This document shows, in pieces, positions 19,131 to 30,116 of a DNA stretch of 64,000 nucleotides. This DNA comes from Yersinia pekkanenii (GTDB lineage Bacteria > Pseudomonadota > Gammaproteobacteria > Enterobacterales > Enterobacteriaceae). Where the stretch lies: the NCBI RefSeq assembly GCF_001152565.1, contig NZ_CQAZ01000002.1, positions 71,656 to 135,655 of the forward strand. The letters are read 5' to 3'. The notes under the pieces are model-generated. The model saw only the letters and a program-made list of their open reading frames with translations, was not told the origin of the DNA and made no database searches. Both the position numbers and the translations under genes were made by a program. Numbering within the stretch: the stretch's first letter is position 1; every line of letters begins with the position of its first letter.

Positions 19131-20768
19131 ATGACCAACATCACGAAGAAACATTTACTGGCAGCAGGTATTGCTGCTGCTATGGGTATGATGGCTGTGG
19201 GAAATACCTTTGCAGCCAATGTGCCAGCTGGCGTACAACTGGCAGAGAAGCAAGTTTTAGTCCGTAATAATGGCTCCGAACCTCAGTCATTGGACCCGCA
19301 TAAAATTGAAGGCGTTCCTGAATCAAATATTTCACGCGATTTGCTGGAAGGGTTGGTTATCAACGATCCAAACGGCAAAATTTTGCCGGGTGTAGCAGAA
19401 AGCTGGGATAATAAAGACTTCAAAGTTTGGACTTTCCATCTGCGCAAAGATGCTAAATGGTCAAATGGGGAACCTGTAACGGCACAAGATTTCGTTTATA
19501 GCTGGCAACGTCTGGCTGATCCTAAAACGGTTTCCCCATATGCAAGCTATGTACAATATGCCCATATTGAGAATATCGACGATATCATTGCCGGTAAAAA
19601 AGCCCCGAATACACTGGGTGTAAAAGCGTTGGATGACCATACTCTGGAAGTCACGCTGACCGAGCCCGTTCCTTATCTGGACAAACTGTTAGCTCACCCA
19701 TCTATGTCCCCGGTTAATAAAACTGTGGTTGAGAAGTTTGGTGAGAAGTGGACTCAGCCACAGAACTTTGTCGGTAACGGTGCCTATAAGTTGAAAGACT
19801 GGATCGTTAACGAACGTATTGTGTTAGAACGCAGTCCAACTTATTGGGATAACGCGAAAACTGTCATCAATCAGGTGACTTACCTGCCAATCTCTTCTGA
19901 AGTGACTGATGTTAACCGCTATCGCAGTGGTGAGATTGACATGACCTATAACAACATGCCGATCGAATTATTCCAGAAACTAAAAAAAGAGATCCCGCAA
20001 GAAGTTCATGTTGACCCGTATCTGTGTACCTACTACTACGAAATCAATAACCAAAAAGCCCCCTTCACCGATGCTCGGGTTCGTGAAGCACTGAAACTGG
20101 GTATGGATCGCGATATCATCGTAAATAAAGTGAAAAACCAAGGTGATTTACCTGCTTATGGCTTCACTCCACCGTACACCAGTGGTGCCGAACTGACACC
20201 ACCAGAATGGTTTAGCTGGACGCAAGAAAAACGCAATGAAGTGGCTAAGAAGTTGCTGGCCGAAGCCGGTTACACTAAAGATAAGCCACTGACATTCAAC
20301 CTGTTATACAACACATCAGATCTGCACAAGAAACTGGCTATTGCTGCGGCATCTATCTGGAAGAAAAACCTGGGTGTTGATGTTAAGTTGGAAAACCAGG
20401 AGTGGAAAACCTTCCTTGATACCCGTCATCAGGGGACTTTCGATGTGGCTCGCGCTGGCTGGTGTGCAGACTATAACGAACCTTCTTCATTCCTGAATAT
20501 GATGCTATCTGACAGCAGTAATAACACTGTGCACTATAAAAGCCCGGCGTTTGACAAGCTGATACAAGATACGCTGAAAGTTAAATCTGAAAAAGAGCGC
20601 GCTGGCTTATACCAACAAGCTGAAGTCTTGCTGGATAAAGATTCCGCTATTGTACCGTTGTTCTACTACGTGAATGCCCGTTTAGTGAAACCTTATGTCG
20701 GTGGTTATACCGGTAAAGATCCACTGGATAATATGCACGTTAAAGATCTTTATATTATCAAGCACTAA
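19131..20768 (+). CDS. oppA: Oligopeptide-binding protein OppA, second paralogue
   Basis: A 545-residue periplasmic binding protein for the OppBCDF importer. The frame is open from 19074, but MTNITKKHLLAAGIAAAMGM at 19131 is the signal peptide start, cleaved after NTFA. Mature motifs include SEPQSLDPHKIEGVPE, WSNGEPVTAQDFVYSWQRL and the DARVREALKLGMDRDI region. It is closer to E. coli OppA (543) than the upstream copy. Located 263 bp after the first oppA and 85 bp before oppB, so it may have its own promoter and share the transporter. Confidence 0.96.
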   Translation: MTNITKKHLLAAGIAAAMGMMAVGNTFAANVPAGVQLAEKQVLVRNNGSEPQSLDPHKIEGVPESNISRDLLEGLVINDPNGKILPGVAESWDNKDFKVWTFHLRKDAKWSNGEPVTAQDFVYSWQRLADPKTVSPYASYVQYAHIENIDDIIAGKKAPNTLGVKALDDHTLEVTLTEPVPYLDKLLAHPSMSPVNKTVVEKFGEKWTQPQNFVGNGAYKLKDWIVNERIVLERSPTYWDNAKTVINQVTYLPISSEVTDVNRYRSGEIDMTYNNMPIELFQKLKKEIPQEVHVDPYLCTYYYEINNQKAPFTDARVREALKLGMDRDIIVNKVKNQGDLPAYGFTPPYTSGAELTPPEWFSWTQEKRNEVAKKLLAEAGYTKDKPLTFNLLYNTSDLHKKLAIAAASIWKKNLGVDVKLENQEWKTFLDTRHQGTFDVARAGWCADYNEPSSFLNMMLSDSSNNTVHYKSPAFDKLIQDTLKVKSEKERAGLYQQAEVLLDKDSAIVPLFYYVNARLVKPYVGGYTGKDPLDNMHVKDLYIIKH

Positions 20769-20853
20769 TCTATTAGGGGCAGTCGCGGAACTCGCGTGCT
20801 GCCCTTATTGCTTTGAAATATAAAGTCGCAGTAAGAGGCTAAAGGTACAGGCA

Positions 20854-21774
20854 ATGTTAAAATTTATTCTACGCCGCTGTCTGGAAGCGATTCCGACACT
20901 TTTTATTTTGATAACCATCTCATTCTTTATGATGCGTCTCGCCCCCGGCAGCCCATTTACCGGCGAACGCAATCTTCCTCCTGAAGTGATGGCCAATATT
21001 GAGGCGAAATATCACCTCAATGATCCGGTTTATAAACAGTATTTCAATTACTTGGGCCAACTTGCGCAAGGTGATCTTGGACCTTCGTTTAAATATAAAG
21101 ATTACACCGTGAATGAGCTGGTTTCAGCATCGTTTCCTGTTTCCGCCAAACTCGGATTTGCCGCATTCTTACTCGCGTTAGTATTAGGTGTTAGCGCCGG
21201 TGTTATTGCGGCACTGAATCAAAATACCAAATGGGATTATACCGTTATGGGGTTTGCCATGACTGGAGTCGTGATCCCGAGTTTTGTGGTCGCGCCTTTA
21301 TTGGTATTAGTTTTCGCTATTATATTGAAATGGTTGCCGGGTGGCGGTTGGAATGGCGGGGCACCGAAGTTTATTATCTTACCGATGGTGGCGCTATCAT
21401 TGGCTTATATCGCCAGTATCGCGCGTATTACCCGTGGTTCAATGATTGAGGTTCTTCACTCCAACTTTATCCGCACTGCGCGGGCGAAAGGCTTGCCACT
21501 GCGGACCATTGTGTTACGTCATGCACTAAAACCTGCGCTGCTGCCTGTTTTGTCCTATCTGGGGCCTGCATTTGTCGGCATTATCACCGGTTCGATGGTC
21601 ATAGAAACCATTTTTGGTTTGCCGGGAATTGGCCAGTTGTTTGTCAACGGAGCGTTAAACCGCGATTACTCTTTGGTTCTGAGTTTGACCATTTTGGTAG
21701 GCGCATTAACCATTTTATTCAATGCGATTGTTGACGTGTTGTATGCCGTTATCGATCCGAAAATCCGTTACTAG
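20854..21774 (+). CDS. oppB: Oligopeptide ABC transporter permease OppB
   Basis: A 306-residue inner-membrane permease, length as in E. coli. Begins MLKFILRRCLEAIPTLFILI, has about six transmembrane helices, and the EAA-type loop GSMIEVLHSNFIRTARAKGL that contacts the ATPase subunits. Second gene type of the opp operon; the next gene starts 18 bp on. Confidence 0.97.
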   Translation: MLKFILRRCLEAIPTLFILITISFFMMRLAPGSPFTGERNLPPEVMANIEAKYHLNDPVYKQYFNYLGQLAQGDLGPSFKYKDYTVNELVSASFPVSAKLGFAAFLLALVLGVSAGVIAALNQNTKWDYTVMGFAMTGVVIPSFVVAPLLVLVFAIILKWLPGGGWNGGAPKFIILPMVALSLAYIASIARITRGSMIEVLHSNFIRTARAKGLPLRTIVLRHALKPALLPVLSYLGPAFVGIITGSMVIETIFGLPGIGQLFVNGALNRDYSLVLSLTILVGALTILFNAIVDVLYAVIDPKIRY

Positions 21775-21792
21775 CACTGGAGCACGCCAATT

Positions 21793-22698
21793 ATGTTGAG
21801 CAAGAAAAATAGCGAAGCTCTGGAGGTTTTCAGTGAAAAGCTGGAAGTTGAAGGGCGCAGCCTTTGGCAGGATGCCCGTCGCCGTTTTATTCATAACCGT
21901 GCGGCGATCACCAGTTTGGTGATCCTGATATTAATTACCTTATTTGTTATTCTGGCCCCGATGCTGGCGCAGTTTACCTATGCAGACACTGACTGGGGCA
22001 TGATGTCAGCGGCACCTAATATTGAGTCTGGCCACTATTTTGGTACCGACTCATCAGGGCGTGATCTGCTGGTACGTGTTGCTATCGGTGGTAGGATCTC
22101 ATTGATGGTGGGGGTTGCCGCGGCTTTGGTTGCCGTGGTTGTCGGCACACTATATGGCTCTTTATCGGGCTATCTCGGTGGTAAAGTCGATTCACTGATG
22201 ATGCGTATTCTGGAAATTCTTAACTCATTCCCCTTCATGTTCTTCGTTATTCTGTTGGTGACCTTCTTTGGTCAAAACATCCTATTGATATTTGTCGCTA
22301 TCGGTATGGTGTCCTGGCTGGATATGGCGCGTATTGTGCGTGGACAAACGCTAAGTCTGAAACGAAAAGAGTTTATTGAAGCTGCGGTCGTGGGCGGTGT
22401 TTCGACCCGTAATATTGTATTGCGCCACATCGTCCCGAACGTATTGGGGGTCGTGGTGGTATACGCTTCTTTACTGGTTCCCAGCATGATTTTGTTTGAA
22501 TCCTTCCTGAGCTTCCTTGGTCTGGGGACACAAGAACCATTGAGTAGTTGGGGAGCGTTGCTAAGCGATGGTGCCAACTCAATGGAGGTTTCTCCATGGT
22601 TACTGATGTTCCCTGCCGGTTTCCTGGTAGTGACTTTGTTCTGTTTCAATTTTATCGGCGATGGCTTGCGTGATGCCCTCGACCCGAAAGATCGCTGA
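21793..22698 (+). CDS. oppC: Oligopeptide ABC transporter permease OppC
   Basis: A 301-residue permease with an N-terminal cytoplasmic tail, then six transmembrane segments and the EAA loop ([20 protein letters not shown]). Pairs with OppB to form the membrane channel. Ends [10 protein letters not shown], a family-typical C-terminus. It lies 11 bp before oppD. Confidence 0.97.
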   Translation: MLSKKNSEALEVFSEKLEVEGRSLWQDARRRFIHNRAAITSLVILILITLFVILAPMLAQFTYADTDWGMMSAAPNIESGHYFGTDSSGRDLLVRVAIGGRISLMVGVAAALVAVVVGTLYGSLSGYLGGKVDSLMMRILEILNSFPFMFFVILLVTFFGQNILLIFVAIGMVSWLDMARIVRGQTLSLKRKEFIEAAVVGGVSTRNIVLRHIVPNVLGVVVVYASLLVPSMILFESFLSFLGLGTQEPLSSWGALLSDGANSMEVSPWLLMFPAGFLVVTLFCFNFIGDGLRDALDPKDR

Positions 22699-22709
22699 GG
22701 AGTAGCACT

Positions 22710-23711
22710 ATGACGACTATTGATAATCAGTCTGCTGTTCAGCAACCGGTCTTGTTGGATGTAAAAGATTTGACCGTGACTTTCGGCACGCCAGACGGTG
22801 ATGTGACCGCAGTTAATGCCCTTAATTTTGACCTGCGTGCCGGTGAAACGTTAGGCATTGTAGGTGAGTCAGGATCAGGTAAATCACAGACGGCTTTTGC
22901 TTTAATGGGGTTGCTGGCCAGTAATGGCCGGATAGGTGGCTCTGCGAAGTTTAATGGTCGTGAAATTCTGAACCTGCCAGAGAAACAATTGAACCGTTTG
23001 CGGGCTGAGGAAATCTCAATGATTTTCCAGGACCCAATGACCTCTTTGAACCCTTATATGCGCGTCGGCGAGCAGTTGATGGAAGTGCTGCGATTGCATA
23101 AGAAGATGAGTAAGAGTGAAGCATTCGAAGAATCCATTCGTATGCTTGATGCGGTAAAAATGCCTGAAGCACGTAAACGCATGCGTATGTATCCTCATGA
23201 ATTTTCGGGTGGTATGCGTCAGCGGGTGATGATTGCGATGGCGCTGTTGTGTCGGCCTAAATTATTGATTGCCGATGAACCGACAACCGCATTGGACGTA
23301 ACAGTTCAGGCACAAATCATGACGTTGCTGAATGAACTGAAAAATGAGTTTAACACTGCGATTATTATGATTACCCATGATCTTGGTGTGGTTGCCGGTA
23401 TCTGTAATAAAGTTTTAGTGATGTATGCAGGACGAACTATGGAGTACGGTCAAGCCCGTGATGTGTTTTATCACCCAAGCCATCCTTATTCTATCGGTTT
23501 ACTGAATGCGGTTCCTCGCCTTGATGCTGAGGGTGAATCTCTCATGACCATACCGGGTAATCCGCCGAACTTACTGCGCTTACCGAAAGGGTGCCCGTTC
23601 CAGCCCCGTTGCCAATATGCCATGGATCGCTGCGGGACGGCTCCTGCGTTGGAGCACTTTGGTGAAGGCCGTTTACGTGCCTGTTATAAGCCAATAGGGG
23701 AATTGCTATGA
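22710..23711 (+). CDS. oppD: Oligopeptide ABC transporter ATPase OppD
   Basis: A 333-residue ABC ATPase: Walker A GESGSGKS, signature [12 protein letters not shown], Walker [13 protein letters not shown], switch His in ITHDLG. The C-terminal oligopeptide extension has the cysteine cluster ([14 protein letters not shown]) that binds an iron-sulfur cluster in Dpp/Opp relatives. Its stop overlaps the oppF start by 4 bp (ATGA), indicating translational coupling. Confidence 0.97.
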   Translation: MTTIDNQSAVQQPVLLDVKDLTVTFGTPDGDVTAVNALNFDLRAGETLGIVGESGSGKSQTAFALMGLLASNGRIGGSAKFNGREILNLPEKQLNRLRAEEISMIFQDPMTSLNPYMRVGEQLMEVLRLHKKMSKSEAFEESIRMLDAVKMPEARKRMRMYPHEFSGGMRQRVMIAMALLCRPKLLIADEPTTALDVTVQAQIMTLLNELKNEFNTAIIMITHDLGVVAGICNKVLVMYAGRTMEYGQARDVFYHPSHPYSIGLLNAVPRLDAEGESLMTIPGNPPNLLRLPKGCPFQPRCQYAMDRCGTAPALEHFGEGRLRACYKPIGELL

Positions 23712-24709
23712 ATGCCATGACAGAGAAGAAGGTACTGCTAGAAGTGGCTGACCTGAAAGTTCATTTTGATATTCAGGATGGCAAACAGTGGTTCTGGCAG
23801 CCGTCAAAAACACTGAAAGCCGTTGATGGTGTAACCTTACGTTTGTATGAAGGCGAAACCTTAGGTGTGGTGGGTGAGTCAGGCTGTGGGAAATCAACTT
23901 TCGCGCGAGCTATTATTGGTTTGGTTAAAGCGACCAGCGGCAGTGTCACCTGGTTAGGTAAAGATTTGCTTAATATGAGTGATACGCAGTGGCGCGCCAC
24001 TCGCAGCGATATTCAGATGATATTCCAGGATCCGCTGGCGTCATTGAACCCGCGAATGACCATCGGTGAAATCATTGCCGAACCATTGCGCACTTATCAT
24101 CCAAAAATGCCGCGTCAGGAAATCAAAGACAAAGTTAAGGCCATGATGCTTAAGGTCGGTTTGTTGCCTAACCTGATCAACCGTTATCCTCATGAGTTTT
24201 CGGGTGGACAGTGTCAACGTATTGGCATTGCCCGCGCGTTGATTCTTGAGCCGAAACTGGTGATTTGTGATGAGCCGGTTTCGGCGCTTGATGTGTCAAT
24301 TCAGGCGCAAGTGGTGAATTTGTTGCAGCAATTACAGCGTGAAATGGGGCTGTCACTGATTTTCATTGCGCATGATTTGGCGGTAGTAAAACATATTTCT
24401 GACCGGGTATTGGTGATGTATCTGGGCCATGCAGTCGAGCTTGGTACCTACGATGAGGTTTACCATAATCCACAGCACCCTTACACCAAAGCGCTGATGT
24501 CAGCGGTTCCTATCCCTGATCCAGACAAGGAAAGGGCGAAAGTCATTCAGTTGCTGGAAGGGGAGTTACCTTCACCGATTAATCCGCCATCAGGTTGTGT
24601 ATTTCGTACCCGTTGCCCGATTGCCGGGCCAGAGTGTGCGAAAACCCGCCCTCTAATGGAAGGCAGCTTCCGACATGCCGTTTCTTGTCTGAAGGTCGAT
24701 CCGCTATAG
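23708..24709 (+). CDS. oppF: Oligopeptide ABC transporter ATPase OppF
   Basis: A 333-residue ABC ATPase and partner of OppD. Walker A GESGCGKS, signature [12 protein letters not shown], Walker [13 protein letters not shown], and the C-terminal cysteine motif [14 protein letters not shown]. Starts within the last codons of oppD. Last gene of the opp operon; a small inverted repeat TTAGGC/GCCTAA follows the stop (24719-24737). Confidence 0.97.
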   Translation: MNAMTEKKVLLEVADLKVHFDIQDGKQWFWQPSKTLKAVDGVTLRLYEGETLGVVGESGCGKSTFARAIIGLVKATSGSVTWLGKDLLNMSDTQWRATRSDIQMIFQDPLASLNPRMTIGEIIAEPLRTYHPKMPRQEIKDKVKAMMLKVGLLPNLINRYPHEFSGGQCQRIGIARALILEPKLVICDEPVSALDVSIQAQVVNLLQQLQREMGLSLIFIAHDLAVVKHISDRVLVMYLGHAVELGTYDEVYHNPQHPYTKALMSAVPIPDPDKERAKVIQLLEGELPSPINPPSGCVFRTRCPIAGPECAKTRPLMEGSFRHAVSCLKVDPL

Positions 24710-24741
24710 CGTCATTATTTAGGCATTAAACGCCTAATAGC

Positions 24742-24771
24742 AAAAATCCCCGTCAGATAAATGACGGGGAT
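24742..24771 (-). terminator. yciU terminator
   Basis: ATCCCCGTCA (24746-24755) pairs with TGACGGGGAT (24762-24771); on the minus strand the stem is followed by TTTTTG. It lies just beyond the yciU stop. Confidence 0.75.
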
Positions 24772-24822
24772 TGAGATTCATGACAACGCTATTAATCGTT
24801 CAGTGAGTCAAAGGGTGATCGA

Positions 24823-25236
<414 letters not shown>

Positions 25237-25306
25237 TTACAATTATTATGCTATCTGAAGTCGATAACTCAGAGGATCTACAAAAGAGTCTGAGCCGTTC
25301 GGCTTA

Positions 25307-26767
25307 TTACAGTAATGGGCTGAAAAAGTAGAATAATCTTTCGGTTACTCGATGCCAGAGAGGGCGCTTATTCCACAGTTCGCCATCTAACAACACCGAG
25401 CGGGCAATATAATCGCCCTGAACCTGAGCCAGATCTGCGCCAAAACCATCGTCATCAATCACCAGTGTGATTTCAAAATTCAGCCATAAGCTGCGCATAT
25501 CCAGATTGACCGTCCCGACCAGACTCAGTTGGCCATCGACCAGCACACTTTTGCTGTGCAACAGACCGCCTTCAAACTGGTAAATTTTAACCCCGGCTTC
25601 CAGTAATTCTGAAAAGAACGCTCGGCTGGCCCAACGAACCATCATCGAGTCGTTGTCCCGTGGAACAATAATGCTGACATCAATACCCCGTTGTGCAGCG
25701 GTGCAAATGGCATGGAGCAAGTCATCACTGGGAACAAAATACGGGGTCGTCATGATCAACTGCTCACGGGCGGCATATACGGCAGTTAATAATGCTTGAT
25801 GGATCATCTCTTCAGGGAAGCCCGGACCGGAGGCGATAACCTGAATAGTATGGCCGCTCTCTTGTTCGAACGGCATGATATTGGTTTCAGGTGGGGGGGG
25901 CAGAATACGTTTACCGGTTTCAATCTCCCAGTCACAGGCATAGACAATACCCATCGTGGTGGCTACCGGGCCTTCCATCCGTGCCATCATATCAATCCAT
26001 TGACCCACCCCGGCATCTTGCTTAAAGAAGCGAGGATCAACCATGTTCATGCTACCGGTATAAGCGACATAGTTGTCAATCAACACGATTTTACGGTGCT
26101 GACGCAAATCCATCCGGCGCAGAAATACCCGAAAAACATTCACTTTGAGCGCTTCGACTACTTCGATTCCGGCATTGCGCATCATTGCAGGATAGGGCGT
26201 ACGAAAGAATTGCTGACTGCCCGCTGAATCCAGCATCAGTCTGCAATGAACACCCCGACGGGCGGCAGCCATTAGCGACTCGGCGACCTGGTCAACTAAG
26301 CCACCCGGTTGCCAGATATAAAACACCATCTCGATATTGTGACGAGCCAGTTCAATATCACGGACCAATGCTTTTAGCGTATCGTCAGTGGTGGTCAATA
26401 ATTGTAATTGATTGCCTTTAACGCCACTGATGCCTTGGCGACGTTCACATAGTTGAAACAGGGGGGTCGCCACCTCGCTATTTGAGCTGGCAAAAATGTG
26501 TTGGCAATCTTTCAGTTCACTGAGCCAACGAGCAGTAGAGGGCCACATAGCTTTTGCTCTTTCGGCGCGGCGCTTCCCTAAGTGAAGCTCACCAAATGAG
26601 AGGTAAGCAATTATTCCGACCAAGGGTAAAATATAGATAATAAGCAGCCATGCCATGGCCGAAGGAACGGCTCTGCGCTTCATCAGAATACGCAATGTTA
26701 CCCCGGCAATAAGCAACCAATAGCCAAAAACCAAGAGCCAACTGATTACGGTATAAAATGTTGTCAT
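25307..26767 (-). CDS. clsA: Cardiolipin synthase A
   Basis: Condenses two phosphatidylglycerols to cardiolipin and glycerol at the inner membrane. The start [19 protein letters not shown] at 26767 gives 486 residues as in E. coli (seven extra codons are open upstream). Two N-terminal membrane segments are followed by two phospholipase D HKD motifs: [16 protein letters not shown] and [16 protein letters not shown]. Ends FYFFSPLL as in E. coli. Separated by 109 bp from yciU upstream of it on the map. Confidence 0.97.
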   Translation of the reverse strand: MTTFYTVISWLLVFGYWLLIAGVTLRILMKRRAVPSAMAWLLIIYILPLVGIIAYLSFGELHLGKRRAERAKAMWPSTARWLSELKDCQHIFASSNSEVATPLFQLCERRQGISGVKGNQLQLLTTTDDTLKALVRDIELARHNIEMVFYIWQPGGLVDQVAESLMAAARRGVHCRLMLDSAGSQQFFRTPYPAMMRNAGIEVVEALKVNVFRVFLRRMDLRQHRKIVLIDNYVAYTGSMNMVDPRFFKQDAGVGQWIDMMARMEGPVATTMGIVYACDWEIETGKRILPPPPETNIMPFEQESGHTIQVIASGPGFPEEMIHQALLTAVYAAREQLIMTTPYFVPSDDLLHAICTAAQRGIDVSIIVPRDNDSMMVRWASRAFFSELLEAGVKIYQFEGGLLHSKSVLVDGQLSLVGTVNLDMRSLWLNFEITLVIDDDGFGADLAQVQGDYIARSVLLDGELWNKRPLWHRVTERLFYFFSPLL

Positions 26768-27040
26768 AAGGGCGGAAGTCCTGTTCACAAACGGTCACTA
26801 AAGAGTGTACGCACAGTATTACAAAGTCGAAACCTTTAATCAGATATATTACTGGATAAAATCTTTAAAGCTAAGGGACTTGCAACAGCTAAGTCAACAA
26901 TTGGCGGGTACTTTTCAGTCTTTCCGAACGACAAAAAATAGGCTATTTGGACTAAATACATGATTTCGCCGCACAGCGACTTGGATCAATAGATGAAAAG
27001 TTTATAATAGCCTAGTTCTCAGCTTTGGAAGAGTTGTTTC

Positions 27041-27217
27041 ATGAGACGGAGTAGGAATGAGGTAGGCCGCTGGCGTATGCTGCGGCAAAATCAGCGCCGA
27101 AGAAATCGCTGGCTTGAAGGTCAATCACGGCGTTATCGCCATATATACCGTATCAGGCAACTCCACGAGCATCAGCATCGGCGGTCATTATTGTTCACTG
27201 TGGCTTATGAATGGTGA
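27041..27217 (+). CDS. yciY: Small basic protein YciY
   Basis: A 58-codon ORF starting MRRSRNEVGRWRMLRQNQRR and continuing RNRWLEGQSRR. It is very rich in Arg and matches E. coli YciY (57 residues, starting MKRSRTEVGRWRM) at the same place next to cls. Function unknown. Its start lies within a region divergent from clsA, and a good terminator follows its stop by 16 bp, both supporting a real monocistronic gene. Confidence 0.88.
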   Translation: MRRSRNEVGRWRMLRQNQRRRNRWLEGQSRRYRHIYRIRQLHEHQHRRSLLFTVAYEW

Positions 27218-27811
27218 TCCAGCGTGATGGTCATAAAAACAGTCTCTTTATGAGGCTGTTTTTGTTTTCCCCTTGGCATAAATACGCCAATTATTAACTT
27301 GTCACTGCAACACCGTGCATATAATAGGTTCCTAACCTGGTGGTTGCATATGAAATCGTCAATAGGCGCTAGCTGATTTTAAATTCAGTTATGATATCTT
27401 CCACTTAACATCACACTTTTTTCCGCAGAAAAATGACTCCTATCCTAAATTATCAAAATGCGACAATTCTGATGTCATTATTAATAATAAAATGCACCAA
27501 TAGTAATGAATAAGTTTATTTCACATTATAATGACATCGCGTTACTCTATATATCAGGTCGCTTCGTTCTAACCATTCAGTTTCAGGGGTGTTACTGTTT
27601 GGTTGTTCGAGGTGACCTTTTCCATACTAAATTAATAGTAATTAAAATAAACATCGCTATAAAATAATAATTTTATATCTTTCAATGGGTTGTCATGTTA
27701 CCTTGCTTTTGGGTCACTTTTACTATCGTTTTTAATCACTGATAATAAAAAATTGAACAATTTTACCAATTGATCAATACGACTATTCTAATTAAATAAA
27801 AGGAACTTACC
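27218..27811. other. AT-rich gap between yciY and the EAL gene
   Basis: After the yciY terminator there are about 545 bp of AT-rich DNA with no ORF I can support. It must hold the promoter of the EAL gene, whose AGGAAC ribosome site is at 27801-27806. E. coli has the potassium channel gene kch in this interval; nothing of it is visible. Confidence 0.5.
27234..27265 (+). terminator. yciY terminator
   Basis: AAAACAGTCTC pairs with GAGGCTGTTTT (one G-U) around TTTAT, followed by TTGTTTTCC. Confidence 0.85.
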
Positions 27812-28522
27812 GTGAGTAGCAGGCTAAACATTGCTGTTGATTGCATTTTTATCTGTGAGCCGGTTTACCGGCAGAACGGTAAGTTATTTGCTATGGAGTT
27901 ATTGAGCCGGTTTACTACAAGCTCTTTTAAATCGCCCATTTATACTGAGCGTTTTCTGCATCAGTTAAATGCTCCGATGAAGATTAAATTGTTATGTGAC
28001 CAATTATATGAGGTGGAAAATCACCAGAAATGGTTTATTGATCAACAAATAATACTCTCAATAAATATAGATTTTGATATGGCTCAAGCTGTGTTGTATG
28101 ACGAAGAAATCATATTATTATTAAGCTTGATGCCCTTTATCCGGCTAGAAATAATGGAGAGTTTCCCTAATCTCAGTGATGGGCCGAAGAACACATTATT
28201 GAGTAAACTGGCTGAACGGTACTCTTTATGGTTGGACGATTTTGGTAGCGGCAATGCTAATCTTGCTGCTGTTGCCAGTGGCTTCTTTGAGTGCGTCAAA
28301 ATTGATAAACAATTTTACTGGCAATGGGGAGGGAGTAGTACGTTTGATAATCTGGTCACGCGTTTACGTGACCATTGCCAGTGTGTGATAGTTGAGGGAG
28401 TCGAAACTCAGCAGCAGTTTATTCAGTTAACTGAGATGGGCGTTGATGCTATGCAAGGTTACTTATTTAGTTCATTGCCGCTGAGTGAAGTCAATAAGTT
28501 GCCGCTAGAATTTCTCAGATAG
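27812..28522 (+). CDS. EAL-domain protein, probable c-di-GMP phosphodiesterase
   Basis: A 236-residue stand-alone EAL domain with no GGDEF, sensor or membrane part. The catalytic pattern is complete: MELLSR in place of EAL-L-R, SINID (Asn), LEIMES (Glu), LDDFGSG (Asp pair), VKIDK (Lys), VEGVET (Glu) and MQGYLFS. Metal ligands and the general base lysine are kept, so hydrolysis of c-di-GMP to pGpG is likely, unlike degenerate YdiV/RflP proteins. GTG start at 27812 after AGGAAC. It occupies the E. coli kch position; its target process is unknown. Confidence 0.85.
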   Translation: MSSRLNIAVDCIFICEPVYRQNGKLFAMELLSRFTTSSFKSPIYTERFLHQLNAPMKIKLLCDQLYEVENHQKWFIDQQIILSINIDFDMAQAVLYDEEIILLLSLMPFIRLEIMESFPNLSDGPKNTLLSKLAERYSLWLDDFGSGNANLAAVASGFFECVKIDKQFYWQWGGSSTFDNLVTRLRDHCQCVIVEGVETQQQFIQLTEMGVDAMQGYLFSSLPLSEVNKLPLEFLR

Positions 28523-28617
28523 GACATCGACTTAACGAACTTTTGCTGTGAATATCACAGTTATACAACGCTGATCAGCGGATGATATGATCCCAATTTC
28601 AGCAAAGGCGATCGTTC

Positions 28618-28881
28618 ATGTCTCAATATAAATTAGCGAAAACAGTATTCTTCGGGGATTTGAAAGTCAGTACCGCACTTTATAAGTATGAGATTTATTG
28701 TGAAGAGTCTGAGCTGCTATACCATGCCGCTATTTATTCTGAACAAATCATTGCTGCCGGTAAACACACTTATCCTGTCTGGGTAAGGAAAGACCATATG
28801 ATATTAAAATCACCAGCGCACATGCTGGATAAAGCCGTTGAGGCATGCGAAGAGCATTGGCTGAAGCACTACAAAGTCTAG
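28618..28881 (+). CDS. Hypothetical 87-residue protein
   Basis: Starts MSQYKLAKTVFFGDLKVSTA after an AAAGG site and ends with the basic tail LKHYKV. No signal peptide or membrane segment; the mix of aromatic and charged residues suggests a small soluble protein. I do not recognise the family. It is 95 bp after the EAL gene on the same strand and is followed by a strong hairpin, so a two-gene unit is plausible. Confidence 0.65.
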   Translation: MSQYKLAKTVFFGDLKVSTALYKYEIYCEESELLYHAAIYSEQIIAAGKHTYPVWVRKDHMILKSPAHMLDKAVEACEEHWLKHYKV

Positions 28882-28930
28882 TGAGTGGTGGTTTTATGTT
28901 GAAACATCGATTTTAAACGCCAGCATAAAA

Positions 28931-28960
28931 AACAATACGCCTAGGCTCAGGCGTATTGTT
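28931..28960. terminator. Bidirectional terminator, 12-bp perfect stem
   Basis: AACAATACGCCT and AGGCGTATTGTT pair fully around AGGCTC. On the minus strand it is followed by TTTTATG. It separates the 87-residue gene from the convergent zinc-ribbon gene. Confidence 0.85.
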
Positions 28961-28986
28961 GAGTATCTACAATGCTATCAAGGTGG

Positions 28987-29241
28987 TTAATCAAATAATT
29001 CTGACAAGAAACTTTTCTTCTTGTAGTACTTAGGTTTTGCATGCCCATGATTATCACGATCCTGGCCTCGATTGTCAGAATGAGGGGCCGGTACAGCTAC
29101 ACTCTCAGCGGATTTTTCAATAATTTTATCGAGTTCCCCACGATCCAACCAGATACCACGGCAATCAGGGCAGTAATCGATCTCAATGCTTTTACGTTCA
29201 GACATTACCAGTTGGGTATCTTTGCATACTGGACATTGCAT
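28987..29241 (-). CDS. Zinc-ribbon protein of the zf-TFIIB type
   Basis: The ATG at 29241 starts MQCPVCKDTQLVMSERKSIE and gives 84 residues; eight more codons are open upstream. Two CxxC pairs (CPVC and CPDC) with GIWLDRGELDKII form the zf-TFIIB fold. A polar Asp/His/Asn linker follows, ending YYKKKSFLSELFD. Small single-domain proteins of this type are common and uncharacterised; nucleic acid binding is inferred only. Confidence 0.85.
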   Translation of the reverse strand: MQCPVCKDTQLVMSERKSIEIDYCPDCRGIWLDRGELDKIIEKSAESVAVPAPHSDNRGQDRDNHGHAKPKYYKKKSFLSELFD

Positions 29242-29460
29242 AGTCTTGATCTCCGCATTTAACAAATGACGTTACGTCACGATATAAAAATCGATATCTG
29301 ATTAGACAATCATTCTCAGTAAGTATAAGTAAAGATGATTAAATATAGGTAATCGTGGGGATGACCGACAGGTGGTATAGGGCGGTAAAACAGAAGATGG
29401 CTACGTATATTCAGTTTTGTTTATATATTAGCAGGATATACGTAACAAATTATTACTGAT

Positions 29461-29757
29461 TTAGAACACCCGCTTATAGGGTTTTACGCTGACGGATTGA
29501 TATACACCGGCAGCAATATAAGGATCATCGTTGGCCCAGTTTTTCGCCTCTTCCAGTGAGGCAAATTCAGCGATCACCGTCGAGCCAGTAAACCCAGCGG
29601 CACCTGGCTCGGCGCTATCAATAGCCGGATTTGGGCCAGCAGTCAGTAGGCGGGCTTGATCCTGCAATGCTTGTAAGCGTGCCAGATGTGCTGGGCGTAC
29701 GGATAAACGCTTTTCAAGTGAGTCGGGGACATCAGTGGCAAAGATTACATACAGCAT
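29461..29757 (-). CDS. yciI: YciI family protein
   Basis: A 98-residue ferredoxin-like-fold protein. It matches E. coli YciI closely: [48 protein letters not shown] and the C-terminal [10 protein letters not shown]. The conserved His and Asp of the family are kept; enzymatic role in E. coli is not established. It lies between the zinc-ribbon gene and tonB, divergent from tonB, as in E. coli. Confidence 0.95.
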   Translation of the reverse strand: MLYVIFATDVPDSLEKRLSVRPAHLARLQALQDQARLLTAGPNPAIDSAEPGAAGFTGSTVIAEFASLEEAKNWANDDPYIAAGVYQSVSVKPYKRVF

Positions 29758-30116
29758 GTTTCACCTTTAAAATATTGATACTCGCCATACTGCACGCGGT
29801 AGGGATTGCCTGCCAGCAACTCAAATTATTGAGGGAGTATAACGAGGTAAGTTGTGCTCGGTGCTCCATAACAGCATGTTCCATCGATAAGTTCAATCAT
29901 GCATGGCGGTGCCCTCCCTACGGTTATCCAATGAGTACACCGGTCATTAATCAGGAAACCAAATGATCATCAAGTGTTAAAGGAACCTATTATTTCACTG
30001 ACATTGCCGCTTAAAACATCATTTAAGGCTATTCGATAAGATTGTTTGTCGTTGCTTATTGAATATGATTGCTATTTGCATTTAAACTTAGCTGCATCAG
30101 AGGACACTGAATTATT
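29758..30116. other. yciI-tonB divergent region
   Basis: Contains the tonB promoter and Fur-like operator near 30042-30079 and an AT-rich yciI-side segment. No gene seen. Confidence 0.6.
30042..30079 (+). promoter_or_regulatory. tonB promoter with Fur-box-like operator
   Basis: TTGTTT (30042-30047), 16 bp, TATGAT (30064-30069). The segment GAATATGATTGCTATTTGC at 30061-30079 equals, as far as I recall, the Fur-regulated operator of E. coli tonB, overlapping the -10. Iron repression through Fur follows. Confidence 0.75.
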
